Source: Sphingomonas sp. FARSPH
GTDB lineage: Bacteria > Pseudomonadota > Alphaproteobacteria > Sphingomonadales > Sphingomonadaceae
NCBI RefSeq assembly: GCF_003355005.1
Contig: NZ_CP029985.1
Span: 2,161,001-2,225,000 of the forward strand
DNA: 64,000 bases
Direction: 5' to 3'
Below are positions 17,078 through 25,831 of this stretch, in pieces. Below the pieces are notes generated by a model. The model saw only the letters and a program-made list of their open reading frames with translations, ran no database searches and was not told where the DNA came from. The translations under genes and the position numbers were made by a program. The first letter of the stretch is position 1. Each line of letters starts with the position of its first letter.

Positions 17078-18469
17078 ATGACCGACACCCGCACCGAAAC
17101 CGATTCGATCGGCCCGATCGAGGTTCCCGCCGACGCCTATTGGGGCGCGCAGACCGAGCGGAGCCTGGAGAATTTTCCTTTCCACGCGCGCGAGCGGATG
17201 CCGATCGGGATCGTCCATGCGCTGGCGATCGTGAAGCAGGCGGCGGCGCGGGTGAACCGCCGGCATGGCCTGGCCGCGGACAAGGCGGACGCGATCGAGG
17301 CGGCGGCGGCGGAGATCGTCGCCGGCATGCTCGACGACCAGTTCCCGCTCGTCATCTGGCAGACGGGTTCGGGCACGCAGTCCAACATGAACGTCAACGA
17401 GGTGATCGCCGGCCGCGCCAACGAGAAGCTGGCGGGGACGCGGGGCGGCAAGGCGCCGGTGCATCCCAACGACGACGTCAATCGCGGCCAGTCGTCGAAC
17501 GACAGTTTTCCGACCGCACTGCACGTCGCGGCGGCGTTGGCGGTACGCGACCGGCTGCTGCCCGCACTGGCTACGTTGCACGATGCGCTCGATGCCAAGG
17601 CGAAGGCGTGGGACGGCATCGTCAAGATCGGCCGCACGCATCTGCAGGACGCGACGCCGTTGACGCTGGGGCAGGAGTTTTCCGGCTACGTCCAGCAGCT
17701 CGCCAATGCGCGCGACCGGATCGAAGGAACGGTGAAGCGCAACATCCTGCCGCTGGCGCAGGGCGGCACCGCGGTCGGCACCGGGCTCAACGCACCGTCG
17801 GGTTTCGCCGAGGACATGGCGGCAGAAATCGCCGGGCTGACCGGCATTCCCTTCGTCACCGCACCCAACACGTTCGAGGCGCTGGCGTCGAACGACGGAC
17901 TCGTCGACCTGCACGGCACGCTGAATGTGCTGGCGGTCGCGCTCACCAAGATCGCGAACGACATCCGCCTGCTCGGCTCCGGCCCGCGCTCTGGCCTGGG
18001 CGAGCTGGAGCTGCCCGCGAACGAGCCGGGAAGTTCGATCATGCCCGGCAAGGTCAACCCGACGCAGGCCGAAATGCTGACGATGGTTGCCGCGCAGGTG
18101 ATGGGCAACAACGTTGCGGTCACCGTCGGCGGGCTGCAGGGGCATATGGAGCTCAACGTGTTCAAGCCGTTGATCGGCGCGAACGTGCTACGCTCCATCG
18201 ACCTGCTGAGCGTCGGGATGGAGAGTTTCGCCGCGCGGACGGTGGCGGGGATGCGCGCGAACGAAGCGCGGATCGTCGAGCTGGTCGACCGGTCGCTGAT
18301 GCTCGTCACCGCACTGGCGCCGGAGATCGGCTACGACAATGCCGCGAAGATCGCCAAGCATGCGCATGCGACCGGCGGCACGCTGAAAGAGGCGGGGCTC
18401 GCGCTGGGTCTGGTCGATGCGGCGATGTTCGACCGGCTGGTACGGCCAGCGGCCATGGTCGGCCGATAA
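17078..18469 (+). CDS. fumC: Fumarate hydratase class II FumC
   Basis: The 463-aa enzyme interconverts fumarate and malate without an iron-sulfur cluster. It shows the superfamily signature GSSIMPGKVNPTQ (about residue 320), the active-site loop with catalytic serine, and QTGSGTQSNMNVNEVIA and GRTHLQDATPLTLGQEF. Length matches the family. The start at 17078 (MTDTRTETDS) fits homologues; 18 more codons are open upstream but derive from repeat DNA. A class I fumarase is encoded at 36419. Confidence 0.97.
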   Translation: MTDTRTETDSIGPIEVPADAYWGAQTERSLENFPFHARERMPIGIVHALAIVKQAAARVNRRHGLAADKADAIEAAAAEIVAGMLDDQFPLVIWQTGSGTQSNMNVNEVIAGRANEKLAGTRGGKAPVHPNDDVNRGQSSNDSFPTALHVAAALAVRDRLLPALATLHDALDAKAKAWDGIVKIGRTHLQDATPLTLGQEFSGYVQQLANARDRIEGTVKRNILPLAQGGTAVGTGLNAPSGFAEDMAAEIAGLTGIPFVTAPNTFEALASNDGLVDLHGTLNVLAVALTKIANDIRLLGSGPRSGLGELELPANEPGSSIMPGKVNPTQAEMLTMVAAQVMGNNVAVTVGGLQGHMELNVFKPLIGANVLRSIDLLSVGMESFAARTVAGMRANEARIVELVDRSLMLVTALAPEIGYDNAAKIAKHAHATGGTLKEAGLALGLVDAAMFDRLVRPAAMVGR

Positions 18470-18548
18470 GGGGCGATCGATAAAGGACCGTTTCCGGAAC
18501 AACTTCGCTGCGTCGCGAATTGGACGCGGGCGAATACGGGAGGCATTC

Positions 18549-18761
18549 ATGAGCGCAACAACACTCGGCGCGCTGATCGGCGGCGCGATCGATGCAATGT
18601 CCGGCGACGATGGCGTCGCGGATGGCGCGATCATCGGTGCGGTGACCGCCAACGTGCTGAAGGTCGTGCTGCCCGTGGTGGTGACCTATGCGGTCGGCTG
18701 GGCCGTGCTGCGCGGCGCGGCGGAACTCAAGAACCAGGTTTTCGGAGAGGCAGAGGCATGA
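18549..18761 (+). CDS. Hypothetical small membrane protein
   Basis: A 70-aa protein preceded by GGGAGG at a good distance from its ATG. The glycine/alanine-rich start (LGALIGGAIDAM) is followed by one hydrophobic segment (VVLPVVVTYAVGWAVL, residues about 39-55). No family is recognised. Its stop overlaps the next start (ATGA), so it forms a two-gene unit with the following 67-aa protein. Confidence 0.7.
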   Translation: MSATTLGALIGGAIDAMSGDDGVADGAIIGAVTANVLKVVLPVVVTYAVGWAVLRGAAELKNQVFGEAEA

Positions 18762-18961
18762 TCGGCAAGATTATCGGAGCGCTCGTCGGGCGCGAGCTGG
18801 ACCGTCGTCAGGGTTCGGACGGCGTCAAGGGCGCGGTTGCCGGCGCGGTCGCCGCCGGCGTGCTGCGCCGCATGGGGCCGCTCGGCATGCTGATCGGCAG
18901 CGGCTATGTCGCCAAGAAGGCGTACGATCGCCGGAAGATGGCGAAGCGCAGCGTGATCTGA
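18758..18961 (+). CDS. Hypothetical small glycine-rich protein
   Basis: A 67-aa protein coupled by an ATGA overlap to the preceding gene. It has glycine/alanine-rich weakly hydrophobic stretches (IGKIIGALVG, GAVAGAVAAGVL, GPLGMLIGSGYVA) and a very basic C-terminus (KKAYDRRKMAKR). The spacing of small residues recalls glycine-zipper proteins that associate with membranes, but no family is assigned. Confidence 0.7.
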   Translation: MIGKIIGALVGRELDRRQGSDGVKGAVAGAVAAGVLRRMGPLGMLIGSGYVAKKAYDRRKMAKRSVI

Positions 18962-19063
18962 CGCCGCGCTTCGGGCGTGCACTGGGCACGGCCGAATATT
19001 TTTCCGCAGTGCAACAGGCCGCGGGTGCTTGACGCCTGCGGCCTTCGCGCGCCACTAGCACGC

Positions 19064-19711
19064 ATGCCGACGACCCCACCTGACCCGCACAATTTCAAGC
19101 GTCGCGGAGTCCTGTTCGTCCTGTCCTCCCCCTCGGGCGCGGGTAAGTCGACGATCGCGCGCAAATTGCTCGCCGCCGATCCGGAACTGGCGATGTCGGT
19201 GTCCGCGACGACGCGGCCGATGCGCCCCGGCGAGGTCGAGGGCAGGGATTACCATTTCGTCGACCTCGAGGAATTCCGTCGCATGGTGGCGGAGGACGAG
19301 TTCCTGGAATGGGCGCACGTCTTCAACCACCGTTACGGCACGCCGCGCGCGCAGGTCGAGGCGATGCTGGCGGCGGGCAAGGACGTGCTGTTCGACATCG
19401 ACTGGCAGGGCGCGCAGCAGCTGTTCCAGATCGCGGGCGGCGACGTGGTGCGTGTGTTCATCTTCCCGCCGTCGATGGAGGAACTGCGGTCGCGACTGAC
19501 CAACCGCAACACCGATTCCGCCGAGGTGATCGAGGCGCGGATGGCGCGCGCGACGAACGAGGTCAGCCATTGGGACGGCTATGACTATGTCCTGGTCAAC
19601 GACGACGTCGAGCAATGCTTCACGGGCGTGCGCACGATCCTAGCCGCCGAACGGCTGAAGCGGTCGCGGCAGACCGGGCTGATCGGCTTCATCCGCAAGC
19701 TGACACGCTGA
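19064..19711 (+). CDS. gmk: Guanylate kinase
   Basis: The 215-aa enzyme phosphorylates GMP to GDP. The P-loop is SSPSGAGKST (about residue 22), the GMP-binding region is SATTRPMRPGEVEGRDYHFV, and the lid region holds RLTNRNTDSAEVIEARM. The start at 19064 matches homologues and leaves about 100 bp after the preceding small gene. Confidence 0.97.
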   Translation: MPTTPPDPHNFKRRGVLFVLSSPSGAGKSTIARKLLAADPELAMSVSATTRPMRPGEVEGRDYHFVDLEEFRRMVAEDEFLEWAHVFNHRYGTPRAQVEAMLAAGKDVLFDIDWQGAQQLFQIAGGDVVRVFIFPPSMEELRSRLTNRNTDSAEVIEARMARATNEVSHWDGYDYVLVNDDVEQCFTGVRTILAAERLKRSRQTGLIGFIRKLTR

Positions 19712-19724
19712 ACCGACGCTGGCG

Positions 19725-20414
19725 TCAGGCGGGGTCGAGCGCCGCGAGAAACCGTACCGCCGCGTCATAATCGCGCCGCCGCGTTTCGCGCGCCTGCGCG
19801 GCGAGCGGGTCGTGGCCCCAGTGATCGGCCTGCCAATCCTCGTCGACGTTCGCGGCGCGCCAGAGCGTGTCCGCGTCGCTTGCCCCTTCGACGAGGGCGA
19901 GTGCGAGCACGAGCGATCCGGTGATCGTCACGACCGGCGACAGGCCGGCGAGGTGGAAGGCGTCGAGCGCGGCAACCGCTTCGGTCAGCCGGTGCACCGT
20001 GGCGGCGGGTTGCGGCGTATGGAGGATGCCTGCCGTCACCGCGAAATGCACGTCGTACCGCCCGCGCGCCCAGTCGAGCCACGGGTCCCATGCCGCCGCC
20101 TGCCGCGCGACGAGCGGTTCGGGATCGGCGGCACGGTAACAGAGCAGGTCGCTTTCACCGTAGGCGGCGAGGCCCGCGGCGAAGGCGGCGGGGTCGGGCG
20201 CGATGCGATCGATCGCGGCATTGGCGAGCCCGGTGAGCGGCATCGCGCGCGGATCGAGCGTGTCGCCGACGGCATTCCACTCGCCCGCGACCGTATGCGC
20301 CAGCGCATCGGTCGGCAGCGTCAGCGGCGTGCGACCGGGAGTGCGCACCGGACGTCCATCCAGCATTACGACGCGGTTCGCGTCGACACTCGCCTGAGCC
20401 CAGAACCGCTTCAT
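19725..20414 (-). CDS. ATP12-family F1-ATPase assembly chaperone
   Basis: The 229-aa protein matches the ATP12 family: the N-terminal block FWAQASVDANRVVMLDGRPVRTP, then TLPTDALAHTVAGEW, and CYRAADPEPLVARQAAAWDP. In mitochondria Atp12 helps assemble the F1 alpha subunit; alphaproteobacterial homologues are presumed to act similarly. It is the last gene of an operon whose members overlap by 4 bp (crcB, RluA, HAD, small membrane protein, ATP12). Confidence 0.93.
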   Translation of the reverse strand: MKRFWAQASVDANRVVMLDGRPVRTPGRTPLTLPTDALAHTVAGEWNAVGDTLDPRAMPLTGLANAAIDRIAPDPAAFAAGLAAYGESDLLCYRAADPEPLVARQAAAWDPWLDWARGRYDVHFAVTAGILHTPQPAATVHRLTEAVAALDAFHLAGLSPVVTITGSLVLALALVEGASDADTLWRAANVDEDWQADHWGHDPLAAQARETRRRDYDAAVRFLAALDPA

Positions 20415-20629
20415 GCGTCGGGGCTGCGCCAGCGATGCGCGAGGCTGGCGGGCACGATCGCGATGACGGCGAGCGCCGACAGGACGATGGCGATGCCGAG
20501 GATCTTGACCGGTATGTCGTGGGTGCGCGCGGCGAGGATCATGCCGAACACCGCGCCCGCGGTCCCGGCGAGGCGAATCGCGACGAGCGCCAGCCAGCGG
20601 CGCATCGCCTTGGCGTCCTCCGGCGTCAT
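20411..20629 (-). CDS. Hypothetical small membrane protein
   Basis: A 72-aa protein with two hydrophobic segments (residues about 13-33 and 42-63), no known family, and ATGA-type overlaps with both the upstream HAD phosphatase gene and the downstream ATP12 gene. The overlaps are the best sign that it is real. Likely an inner-membrane protein of unknown role. Confidence 0.75.
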   Translation of the reverse strand: MTPEDAKAMRRWLALVAIRLAGTAGAVFGMILAARTHDIPVKILGIAIVLSALAVIAIVPASLAHRWRSPDA

Positions 20630-21279
20630 GCGAGCAGCCCTGGCAGCGCATCGACCGTCTCTGCGACCACGTCCGCGCCGCCGCGGGCGAGATCATCCCG
20701 ATCATGATAGCCCCAGGCGACGCCGACGGCACGCGCGCCGGCGGCCCTGGCCATCGCCATGTCGAAGCTAGTGTCGCCGATCATCGCGGTTTCGTGCGGC
20801 GCCGCGCCGGCTTCCGCCATTGCGGCGAGCAGCATCGCGGGGTCGGGCTTCGACGGATGGCGATCCGCGGTCTGGAGCGTGACGAAGCGCTGCGTCAGGC
20901 CGTGATGGGCGAGTACGTGCGCCAGGCCGCGATCGGACTTGCCGGTCGCGACGCCGAGCAGCCAGCCGTCCGCGGCGAGCCGGGCGATCACCTCGGCGAT
21001 TCCGTCGAAGAGCGGCTCTTCCGCCATGTCGCCGCTGGTGCGCAGGTCGAAGAACGCCTGCTTGTAATCGGCGGCCATGCGGCTGTGCGTCGCGTCGTCC
21101 TCTTCCGGCAACAGGGCGTGCAGCGCCTCGACGAGGCTGAGACCGACGATGCGGCGGATCGCGGCGCGTGGCGGCGGGGGGCGGTTGGCGATCGCGAACG
21201 CCGCCTCCATCGCCTGGCAGATGTTGGCCTGGCTGTCGACGAGCGTGCCGTCGCAGTCGAACACGGCGAGCCGCGGCAC
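20626..21279 (-). CDS. HAD-family hydrolase (phosphoglycolate phosphatase-like)
   Basis: The 217-aa protein has HAD motif I AVFDCDGTLVDS (nucleophile and acid aspartates), motif II VATGKS, the lysine in KPDPAML, and motif IV MIGDTSFDMAMARAAG. A helical cap between motifs I and II fits the Gph/PGMB subgroup, which dephosphorylates small sugar phosphates; the substrate is not determined. The GTG at 21279 is chosen because it lies 5 bp after the stop of the RluA gene and starts directly before motif I. Confidence 0.92.
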   Translation of the reverse strand: MPRLAVFDCDGTLVDSQANICQAMEAAFAIANRPPPPRAAIRRIVGLSLVEALHALLPEEDDATHSRMAADYKQAFFDLRTSGDMAEEPLFDGIAEVIARLAADGWLLGVATGKSDRGLAHVLAHHGLTQRFVTLQTADRHPSKPDPAMLLAAMAEAGAAPHETAMIGDTSFDMAMARAAGARAVGVAWGYHDRDDLARGGADVVAETVDALPGLLA

Positions 21280-21284
21280 CGCGA

Positions 21285-22385
21285 TCAGTCCCGGCTGCCG
21301 CGGCGGCGGCGTTCGCCGCGATGTTCCTTGCGCATCGACTTGGCGTGCGCCCTGGCGCGCTGTTTTAGAACGGCCTTGGGCGGTGGGCCCTTCTTCGGTT
21401 CCTCCAGCGGCATGGCATCGCCCTGCGCCGTCTCGAAGCCGAGGCTGGCGAGGCTTTCGGCGAAGTGCGTCGGCAGATCGGCGACCTGGTCGAGCGTACC
21501 GCCGTCGGGATGGTCGACGCGGATGCGGCGCGCGTGCAGGTGCATCTTGCGGCTGATCCCGCCGGTGAGGAAGGCGGCGGGACCGCCGTACTTGCCGTCG
21601 CCGACGATCGGGTGGCCGATCGCCGCCATGTGGACGCGCAGCTGGTGCGTGCGGCCGGTGAAGGGTTGCAGTTCGACCCAGCAGCAGCGGTTGCCCGCGC
21701 GCTCGATGACACGGTAGCGCGAGCGCGACGGCTGGCCGTTCTCCTCGTCGACGTGCATCTTTTCGCCGCCGGTGCCGGGCTGTTTGGCGATCGGCAGGTC
21801 GACCATGCCGTCGTCGATCGAGGGGACGCCGACGACGAGCGCCCAATAGACCTTGCGCGCGGTGCGGCCCGAAAATGCCTTGGCAAAGAAGGCGGCGGCC
21901 CGGCTAGTGCGGGCGATCAGCAGCGCGCCGCTGGTGTCCTTGTCGAGGCGGTGGACCAGCTTCGGCCGGCTTTCGCCGTCGAACTGGAGCGCGTCGAGCA
22001 GGCCGTCGACATGCTCGACCGTCTTGGTGCCGCCCTGCGTGGCGAGGCCGGGCGGCTTGTTGAGGACGAGCGCCTGCGCATCCTTATGAATGACCATCTC
22101 GCGGGCGAAGGCGACCTGATCCTCGGTCAGCGGCGTACGGTCGCGCTGCGGGCGCGGCGTCGTGGCCGCGGGGGCTGCCTCCGCCGGGGGGACGCGCAGC
22201 ACCTGGCCGGCAGCGATGCGGTCGCCCGGCGTGGCGCGCGCGCCGTCGACGCGCAACTGACCGGTGCGCGCCCATTTCGCGACGACGGTGAAGCTGGTGT
22301 CGGGCAGATGCCGCTTGAACCAGCGATCGAGGCGGATGCCGTCGTCGTCGAGGTCGACGGTGAACTGGCGGACGGCGTCGGTCAT
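21285..22385 (-). CDS. RluA-family pseudouridine synthase
   Basis: The 366-aa protein has an N-terminal S4-like RNA-binding domain (residues about 15-75, RLDRWFKRHLPD), a catalytic domain with the aspartate in HRLDKDTSGALL (about residue 150), and a basic C-terminal tail (KSMRKEHRGERRRRGSRD). RluC/RluD-type enzymes modify uridines in 23S rRNA; which position is not clear. The ATG at 22385 overlaps the crcB stop. Confidence 0.94.
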   Translation of the reverse strand: MTDAVRQFTVDLDDDGIRLDRWFKRHLPDTSFTVVAKWARTGQLRVDGARATPGDRIAAGQVLRVPPAEAAPAATTPRPQRDRTPLTEDQVAFAREMVIHKDAQALVLNKPPGLATQGGTKTVEHVDGLLDALQFDGESRPKLVHRLDKDTSGALLIARTSRAAAFFAKAFSGRTARKVYWALVVGVPSIDDGMVDLPIAKQPGTGGEKMHVDEENGQPSRSRYRVIERAGNRCCWVELQPFTGRTHQLRVHMAAIGHPIVGDGKYGGPAAFLTGGISRKMHLHARRIRVDHPDGGTLDQVADLPTHFAESLASLGFETAQGDAMPLEEPKKGPPPKAVLKQRARAHAKSMRKEHRGERRRRGSRD

Positions 22386-22756
22386 GCCACCCCCCGCGCC
22401 AGCGCGAGGCCGCCGGCGAGCGCGAGGATCGAGCCGATCACCGAGACGAGAACGTAGAAGAGCGCGAGCGGCAGCGCGCCGCGTTCGATCATCGTCACCG
22501 TATCGAGCGAGAAGGACGAAAAGGTGGTAAAACCGCCGAGCACGCCGACGCCGAGCAGCAGGCGCCAACTCTCCCCGCCGGTGCCGAAGCGCGCCAGATT
22601 GCCGACGAGCAGCCCCATCAGCAGGCCGCCGATCAGGTTCACCGAGAGCGTGCCATAGGGAAAGGCGGGGCCGAACACAGCGAGCGTGGCACGGCCCATG
22701 AGGTGCCGCGCGCCGCTGCCCAGCGCGCCGCCGAACATGACGAGAAGGAGAGGCAT
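22382..22756 (-). CDS. crcB: Fluoride channel CrcB/FluC
   Basis: The 124-aa protein has four membrane segments and the marks of Fluc channels: GGALGSGARHL at the N-terminus, the pore asparagine in SVNLIGGLLMG, and the phenylalanine-rich GFTTFSSFSLDT. It forms dual-topology dimers that expel fluoride. A single copy implies a homodimer. No fluoride riboswitch is apparent in the 60 bp upstream. It heads the operon that runs to ATP12. Confidence 0.95.
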   Translation of the reverse strand: MPLLLVMFGGALGSGARHLMGRATLAVFGPAFPYGTLSVNLIGGLLMGLLVGNLARFGTGGESWRLLLGVGVLGGFTTFSSFSLDTVTMIERGALPLALFYVLVSVIGSILALAGGLALARGVA

Positions 22757-22816
22757 GCCCCGCCCCCTACCGGAATTGGCGCGCAAAGGGAAATGCCCGG
22801 CGCGAGCATCCCTCGC

Positions 22817-23539
22817 TCAGCGCGTCACCAGGTCGACGTCGGTCCCGCCGCCGGGGCGGGGGCTGGCGTAGAGGACGAAGGCGGCGTCGCCGTGCGTGCC
22901 GCCGAGCACGTGGCGGTTCCCATCCGCCTGATGTTCCGCGGCATAGCCGGCGCGGGTGACGCGGGCGTTATACCAGTCGAGGATGCGGCCGAGCGGGGCG
23001 GCGCTAGCGAAGCTGACGACGCGCAGGCCGCAGGCATCGTTGCCGGCCGCCTCGACGACGCGGGCGTCGGGGTAGAGCGGTACGGCGGCGGGCAGGCGGT
23101 TGGCCCAGGTGGCGGAATAGCTGACGTTGCGCGCGCAGTCGGCGGTCATCGGCGACTGGCGGCGGGCGAGTTCGCCGAGCGTCAGCGCGCCGTTCGCCTT
23201 GCGGCATTCGGGGCAGTCGGCCTTTGCCGGCGGCGTCGCCTTCAGGTCGGCGCTGCGTACGCCGTCGGGGCGGGCGCCGGCGTCGTCGGGGGGCACCGAT
23301 CCCGCATCCGGGCGGCTGGGCGGACGGACGACGTTGGTGTTGGCCGATTGCGTCATCGCCGGATCGACCATGATCTGGTCGCGCAGCGCCGCGGTGAGCG
23401 CCGGGTCGTGCTGGTTGACGGGCTTTGCCCCTTCGGTCAGTTCGCGGTCGAGGCTGTCCAGATCCTGCTGCGTCGCGGCGGGCTTGGCGCAGGCGGCGAG
23501 CGGCAGGGCAAGGAGGAGCAAGGCGAGAGTCGGGGACAC
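22817..23539 (-). CDS. Hypothetical lipoprotein
   Basis: A protein of about 240 residues with a lipoprotein signal at the N-terminus (TLALLLLALPLAACAKPA, lipobox LAAC). A proline-rich linker leads to a C-terminal domain of about 120 residues with cysteines in ADCPECRK, DCARN and CGLR. No known domain is recognised. I chose the GTG at 23539 because the signal peptide then begins immediately; sequence further upstream is open but looks non-coding. Confidence 0.75.
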   Translation of the reverse strand: MSPTLALLLLALPLAACAKPAATQQDLDSLDRELTEGAKPVNQHDPALTAALRDQIMVDPAMTQSANTNVVRPPSRPDAGSVPPDDAGARPDGVRSADLKATPPAKADCPECRKANGALTLGELARRQSPMTADCARNVSYSATWANRLPAAVPLYPDARVVEAAGNDACGLRVVSFASAAPLGRILDWYNARVTRAGYAAEHQADGNRHVLGGTHGDAAFVLYASPRPGGGTDVDLVTR

Positions 23540-23684
23540 GGCGGGGATCGTGGCGCGCGCGCCGCTAAGGAACAAGCGACAAGCGTGGTTAATGGTGATC
23601 GCCGCCTTTACCGTGCCGGGGCGGGACATGGGATGGATCGGATCGGCACGGGGCCCTTGCACTGGCGGGGAACGGGGCCATGTG

Positions 23685-23912
23685 ATGGCCATGCTGAACA
23701 TCATTTCCGTGCTGATCGGTGTCGTCACGCTGGTGCTGGGGCTGGTCGCGTTCGTGCCGTTGCTGGGCTGGCTCAACTGGCTGGTGATCCCGATCGGGGT
23801 CGTCGGCGCGGCGGTTGGCGCGTTGTCGTCGAGCAACGGCGGGCGCAACCTCAACCTGATCCTGATCGTCATCTTCGCGGTCCGGCTGAGCCTAGGCGGC
23901 GGAATCATCTGA
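23685..23912 (+). CDS. Hypothetical small membrane protein
   Basis: A 75-aa protein with two or three hydrophobic segments (residues 2-32, 33-46, and about 54-70) separated by a short polar loop SSSNGGRN. Related short proteins are common in sphingomonads but have no assigned role. It is divergent from the lipoprotein gene, and a long perfect inverted repeat follows its stop by 4 bp. Confidence 0.7.
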   Translation: MAMLNIISVLIGVVTLVLGLVAFVPLLGWLNWLVIPIGVVGAAVGALSSSNGGRNLNLILIVIFAVRLSLGGGII

Positions 23913-23916
23913 GTCG

Positions 23917-23995
23917 CGGTGCCGGCCCGCTCCCCCTCCCGGCCACCCATCGAGGATACCTTGTGGTGGCCGGGAGGGGGAGCGGGCCGGCACCG
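23917..23995. repeat. Perfect 31-bp inverted repeat with 17-nt loop
   Basis: Arms 23917-23947 and 23965-23995 are perfectly complementary (ends CGGTGCCGGC / GCCGGCACCG). A second perfect hairpin with 10-bp arms (GAAATTCGCC / GGCGAATTTC) follows at 24000-24021. Together they fill the space after the 75-aa membrane protein gene and could end transcription or belong to a mobile palindrome family. Confidence 0.9.
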
Positions 23996-24091
23996 TCACG
24001 AAATTCGCCCTGGCGAATTTCCGGACATACGCACGGCGGAGGGGCCCGGCGGTCGCGCGCCGAGCCCCCATCTTAGCCGAAGCCTGTCCGC

Positions 24092-24697
24092 TTAGCGGCA
24101 GACGACCTGGCCGCGGTCGACCGACTGGCCGAGCAGCGCGCCGCCGGCGCCGCCGATCACCGTACCGAGCAGGCGCGAGCCGCCGCCGGCGATGACATTG
24201 CCGAGCGCACCGCCGGCGAGGCCACCGATGATGAGGCCCGTCGTGCCATCCGAACGGCGGCAATAATAGCGGCCGTCGTTACCGCGGTAGATGCGGTCGT
24301 TGCGGGTCAGCCGGCGCGGCTGGTAATAGCGGCCGTCGCGGTAGTAACGGTCGGCATAATAGGCGCGCTGGCCCGGCGGCAGGCGATTGTAGTCGTAGCT
24401 GCGCCAGGTGCGATAATCGTCGCGGCGATAATCATCACGGCGATCCTGGCGGATGTCGCGCAGGTCCTCGCGGCGATCCTTGCGGGCATCGCGGACCTGG
24501 TCGCGGTAATCGCGCTGCGCATCGCGGATGTCGCGGGGCGAATCGGCGTTGCGCACGTCGCGGCGATAGTCGCGCTGCGCGTCGCGGACTTCCTTGCGAT
24601 ATTCACGGTTCGCCTGCCACGGCGTGTCCTGCGCCGCGACGGGGATGGCGCCGATCGTGGTCGCGGCGAGCGCCGCGGTGAGAAAAGCGGTACGCAT
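24092..24697 (-). CDS. Secreted basic glycine-zipper protein
   Basis: The 201-aa protein starts with a signal peptide (MRTAFLTAALAATTIGAIPVAAQ). Residues about 30-100 are rich in arginine, aspartate and tyrosine, with repeated DAQRDYR and DIRQDRRDD units that look like a charged helix. After YYCRRSDGTTGLIIGG, a C-terminal glycine-zipper region (GGLAGGALGNVIAGG, GGAGGALLGQSVDRG) is like the 17-kDa surface antigen/glycine-zipper 2TM family. It is probably located in the periplasm or outer membrane. AAGGAG precedes the ATG at 24697. A smaller paralogue is encoded at 25403. Confidence 0.9.
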   Translation of the reverse strand: MRTAFLTAALAATTIGAIPVAAQDTPWQANREYRKEVRDAQRDYRRDVRNADSPRDIRDAQRDYRDQVRDARKDRREDLRDIRQDRRDDYRRDDYRTWRSYDYNRLPPGQRAYYADRYYRDGRYYQPRRLTRNDRIYRGNDGRYYCRRSDGTTGLIIGGLAGGALGNVIAGGGSRLLGTVIGGAGGALLGQSVDRGQVVCR

Positions 24698-24843
24698 CAA
24701 ACTCTCCTTCTCAATGCATGCCAGGAAAACGGATCGCGCGGATGACGGTTGCGTGAACCGAAAACTACGTCCGGTTCATGAATGAGACAGCAGCGCTGCC
24801 TTTCTCCGCCGCTCCCGGCCCGCCTGTCTCACCGCCGCCGCCC

Positions 24844-25269
24844 TCAGCCGAAGGTGGTTTCCAGCGTGATGTCCGCGTTCAGCACCTTCGACACCGGGCA
24901 GCCGGCCTTCGCCTCGTTGGCGATGCGTTCGAACTCGGACTGGTCGATGCCGTCGACATGACCCTTGAGCGTCAGCGCCGATTTGCTGATCTTGAACCCG
25001 TCGCCGTCCTTGTCGAGCGTGACCCGGGCGCTGGTTTCGAGCGTGCCCTGCGTATGCCCCGCCTGCGCCAGCGCGAAGGACAGCGCCATCGTGAAGCAGC
25101 TGGCGTGCGCCGCGGCGATCAGTTCTTCGGGGTTGGTGCCCGCGCCGTCCTCGAACCGCGTGTTGAAGCCATATTGCGTGTCGCTGAGCACGCCCGACTG
25201 AGTCGAAACGTGACCCTTGCCGTCCTTGCCGAGCCCGTCGTAGCGGGCCGAACCCGAGCGCGTTACCAT
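24844..25269 (-). CDS. OsmC-family peroxiredoxin
   Basis: The 141-aa protein has the two redox cysteines of OsmC/Ohr proteins: AAAHASCFTMALSFAL (about residue 60) and AKAGCPVSKVLNAD (about residue 125). Members reduce organic hydroperoxides with a Cys-Cys pair. The sequence is closer to OsmC than Ohr. It is monocistronic, between the two glycine-zipper protein genes. Confidence 0.94.
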   Translation of the reverse strand: MVTRSGSARYDGLGKDGKGHVSTQSGVLSDTQYGFNTRFEDGAGTNPEELIAAAHASCFTMALSFALAQAGHTQGTLETSARVTLDKDGDGFKISKSALTLKGHVDGIDQSEFERIANEAKAGCPVSKVLNADITLETTFG

Positions 25270-25402
25270 CGTCCTTGCTCCTTCGTCACATGAGACCGGG
25301 GCGCCGCGATTGCTCGCGACACCCCGGCCCAACGCGTGAACGCGCATTTGGCGGCAGCCGGAAAACGACGCTTGTCCCAGCGCGCGCTCCGGCCGTCGCG
25401 GC

Positions 25403-25717
25403 TTAGCGGCAGCCGCGACGGCTGCGCTGGCTGCTGCGGTCGACCTCGCGGCCGAGCAGGCCGCCCGCCACCGCGCCGCCGAGCGTACCGAGCGTGCGGT
25501 CGCCGCGCGTATCGATCGTGCGGCCGAGCAGCGCGCCCGCGACGCCGCCGACGACGAGGCCGGTGGTGCCGTCCGGCTTGCGGCAGCGCAGGCGGCCGCG
25601 ATCGTCACGCCATTCGCGATACTTGTAGCGCTGCGCGCCCGCCTGCGAGATCGGCACCGCCATCGTGGCGGGGATGACCATCGCGGTGCAACCAAGGGCC
25701 AGCATCAACTTGCGCAT
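25403..25717 (-). CDS. Small secreted glycine-zipper protein
   Basis: The 104-aa protein has a signal peptide (about 28 residues, ending near SQAGAQ), a short YKYREWRDDRGRLRCRK segment, and a glycine zipper (GGVAGALLGRTID, GGAVAGGLLGREVD). The block CRKPDGTTGLVVGG is nearly the same as in the larger protein at 24092, so they are paralogues. GGGAG precedes the ATG. Confidence 0.88.
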   Translation of the reverse strand: MRKLMLALGCTAMVIPATMAVPISQAGAQRYKYREWRDDRGRLRCRKPDGTTGLVVGGVAGALLGRTIDTRGDRTLGTLGGAVAGGLLGREVDRSSQRSRRGCR

Positions 25718-25831
25718 CGTAACACTCCCATTGTTCAAAGTTCGTGTGGGGCCAACGCCGTCCGGATAATGAGAGTTGCATGAACGCAGCACAACGTTCC
25801 GTTCAGGAAACGAAAGGCGGCTGCGGGCGCG

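Noticed and set aside
22757..22816. Fluoride riboswitch before crcB
   Set aside because: The spacer is too short and lacks the conserved pseudoknot sequence of the crcB RNA motif.
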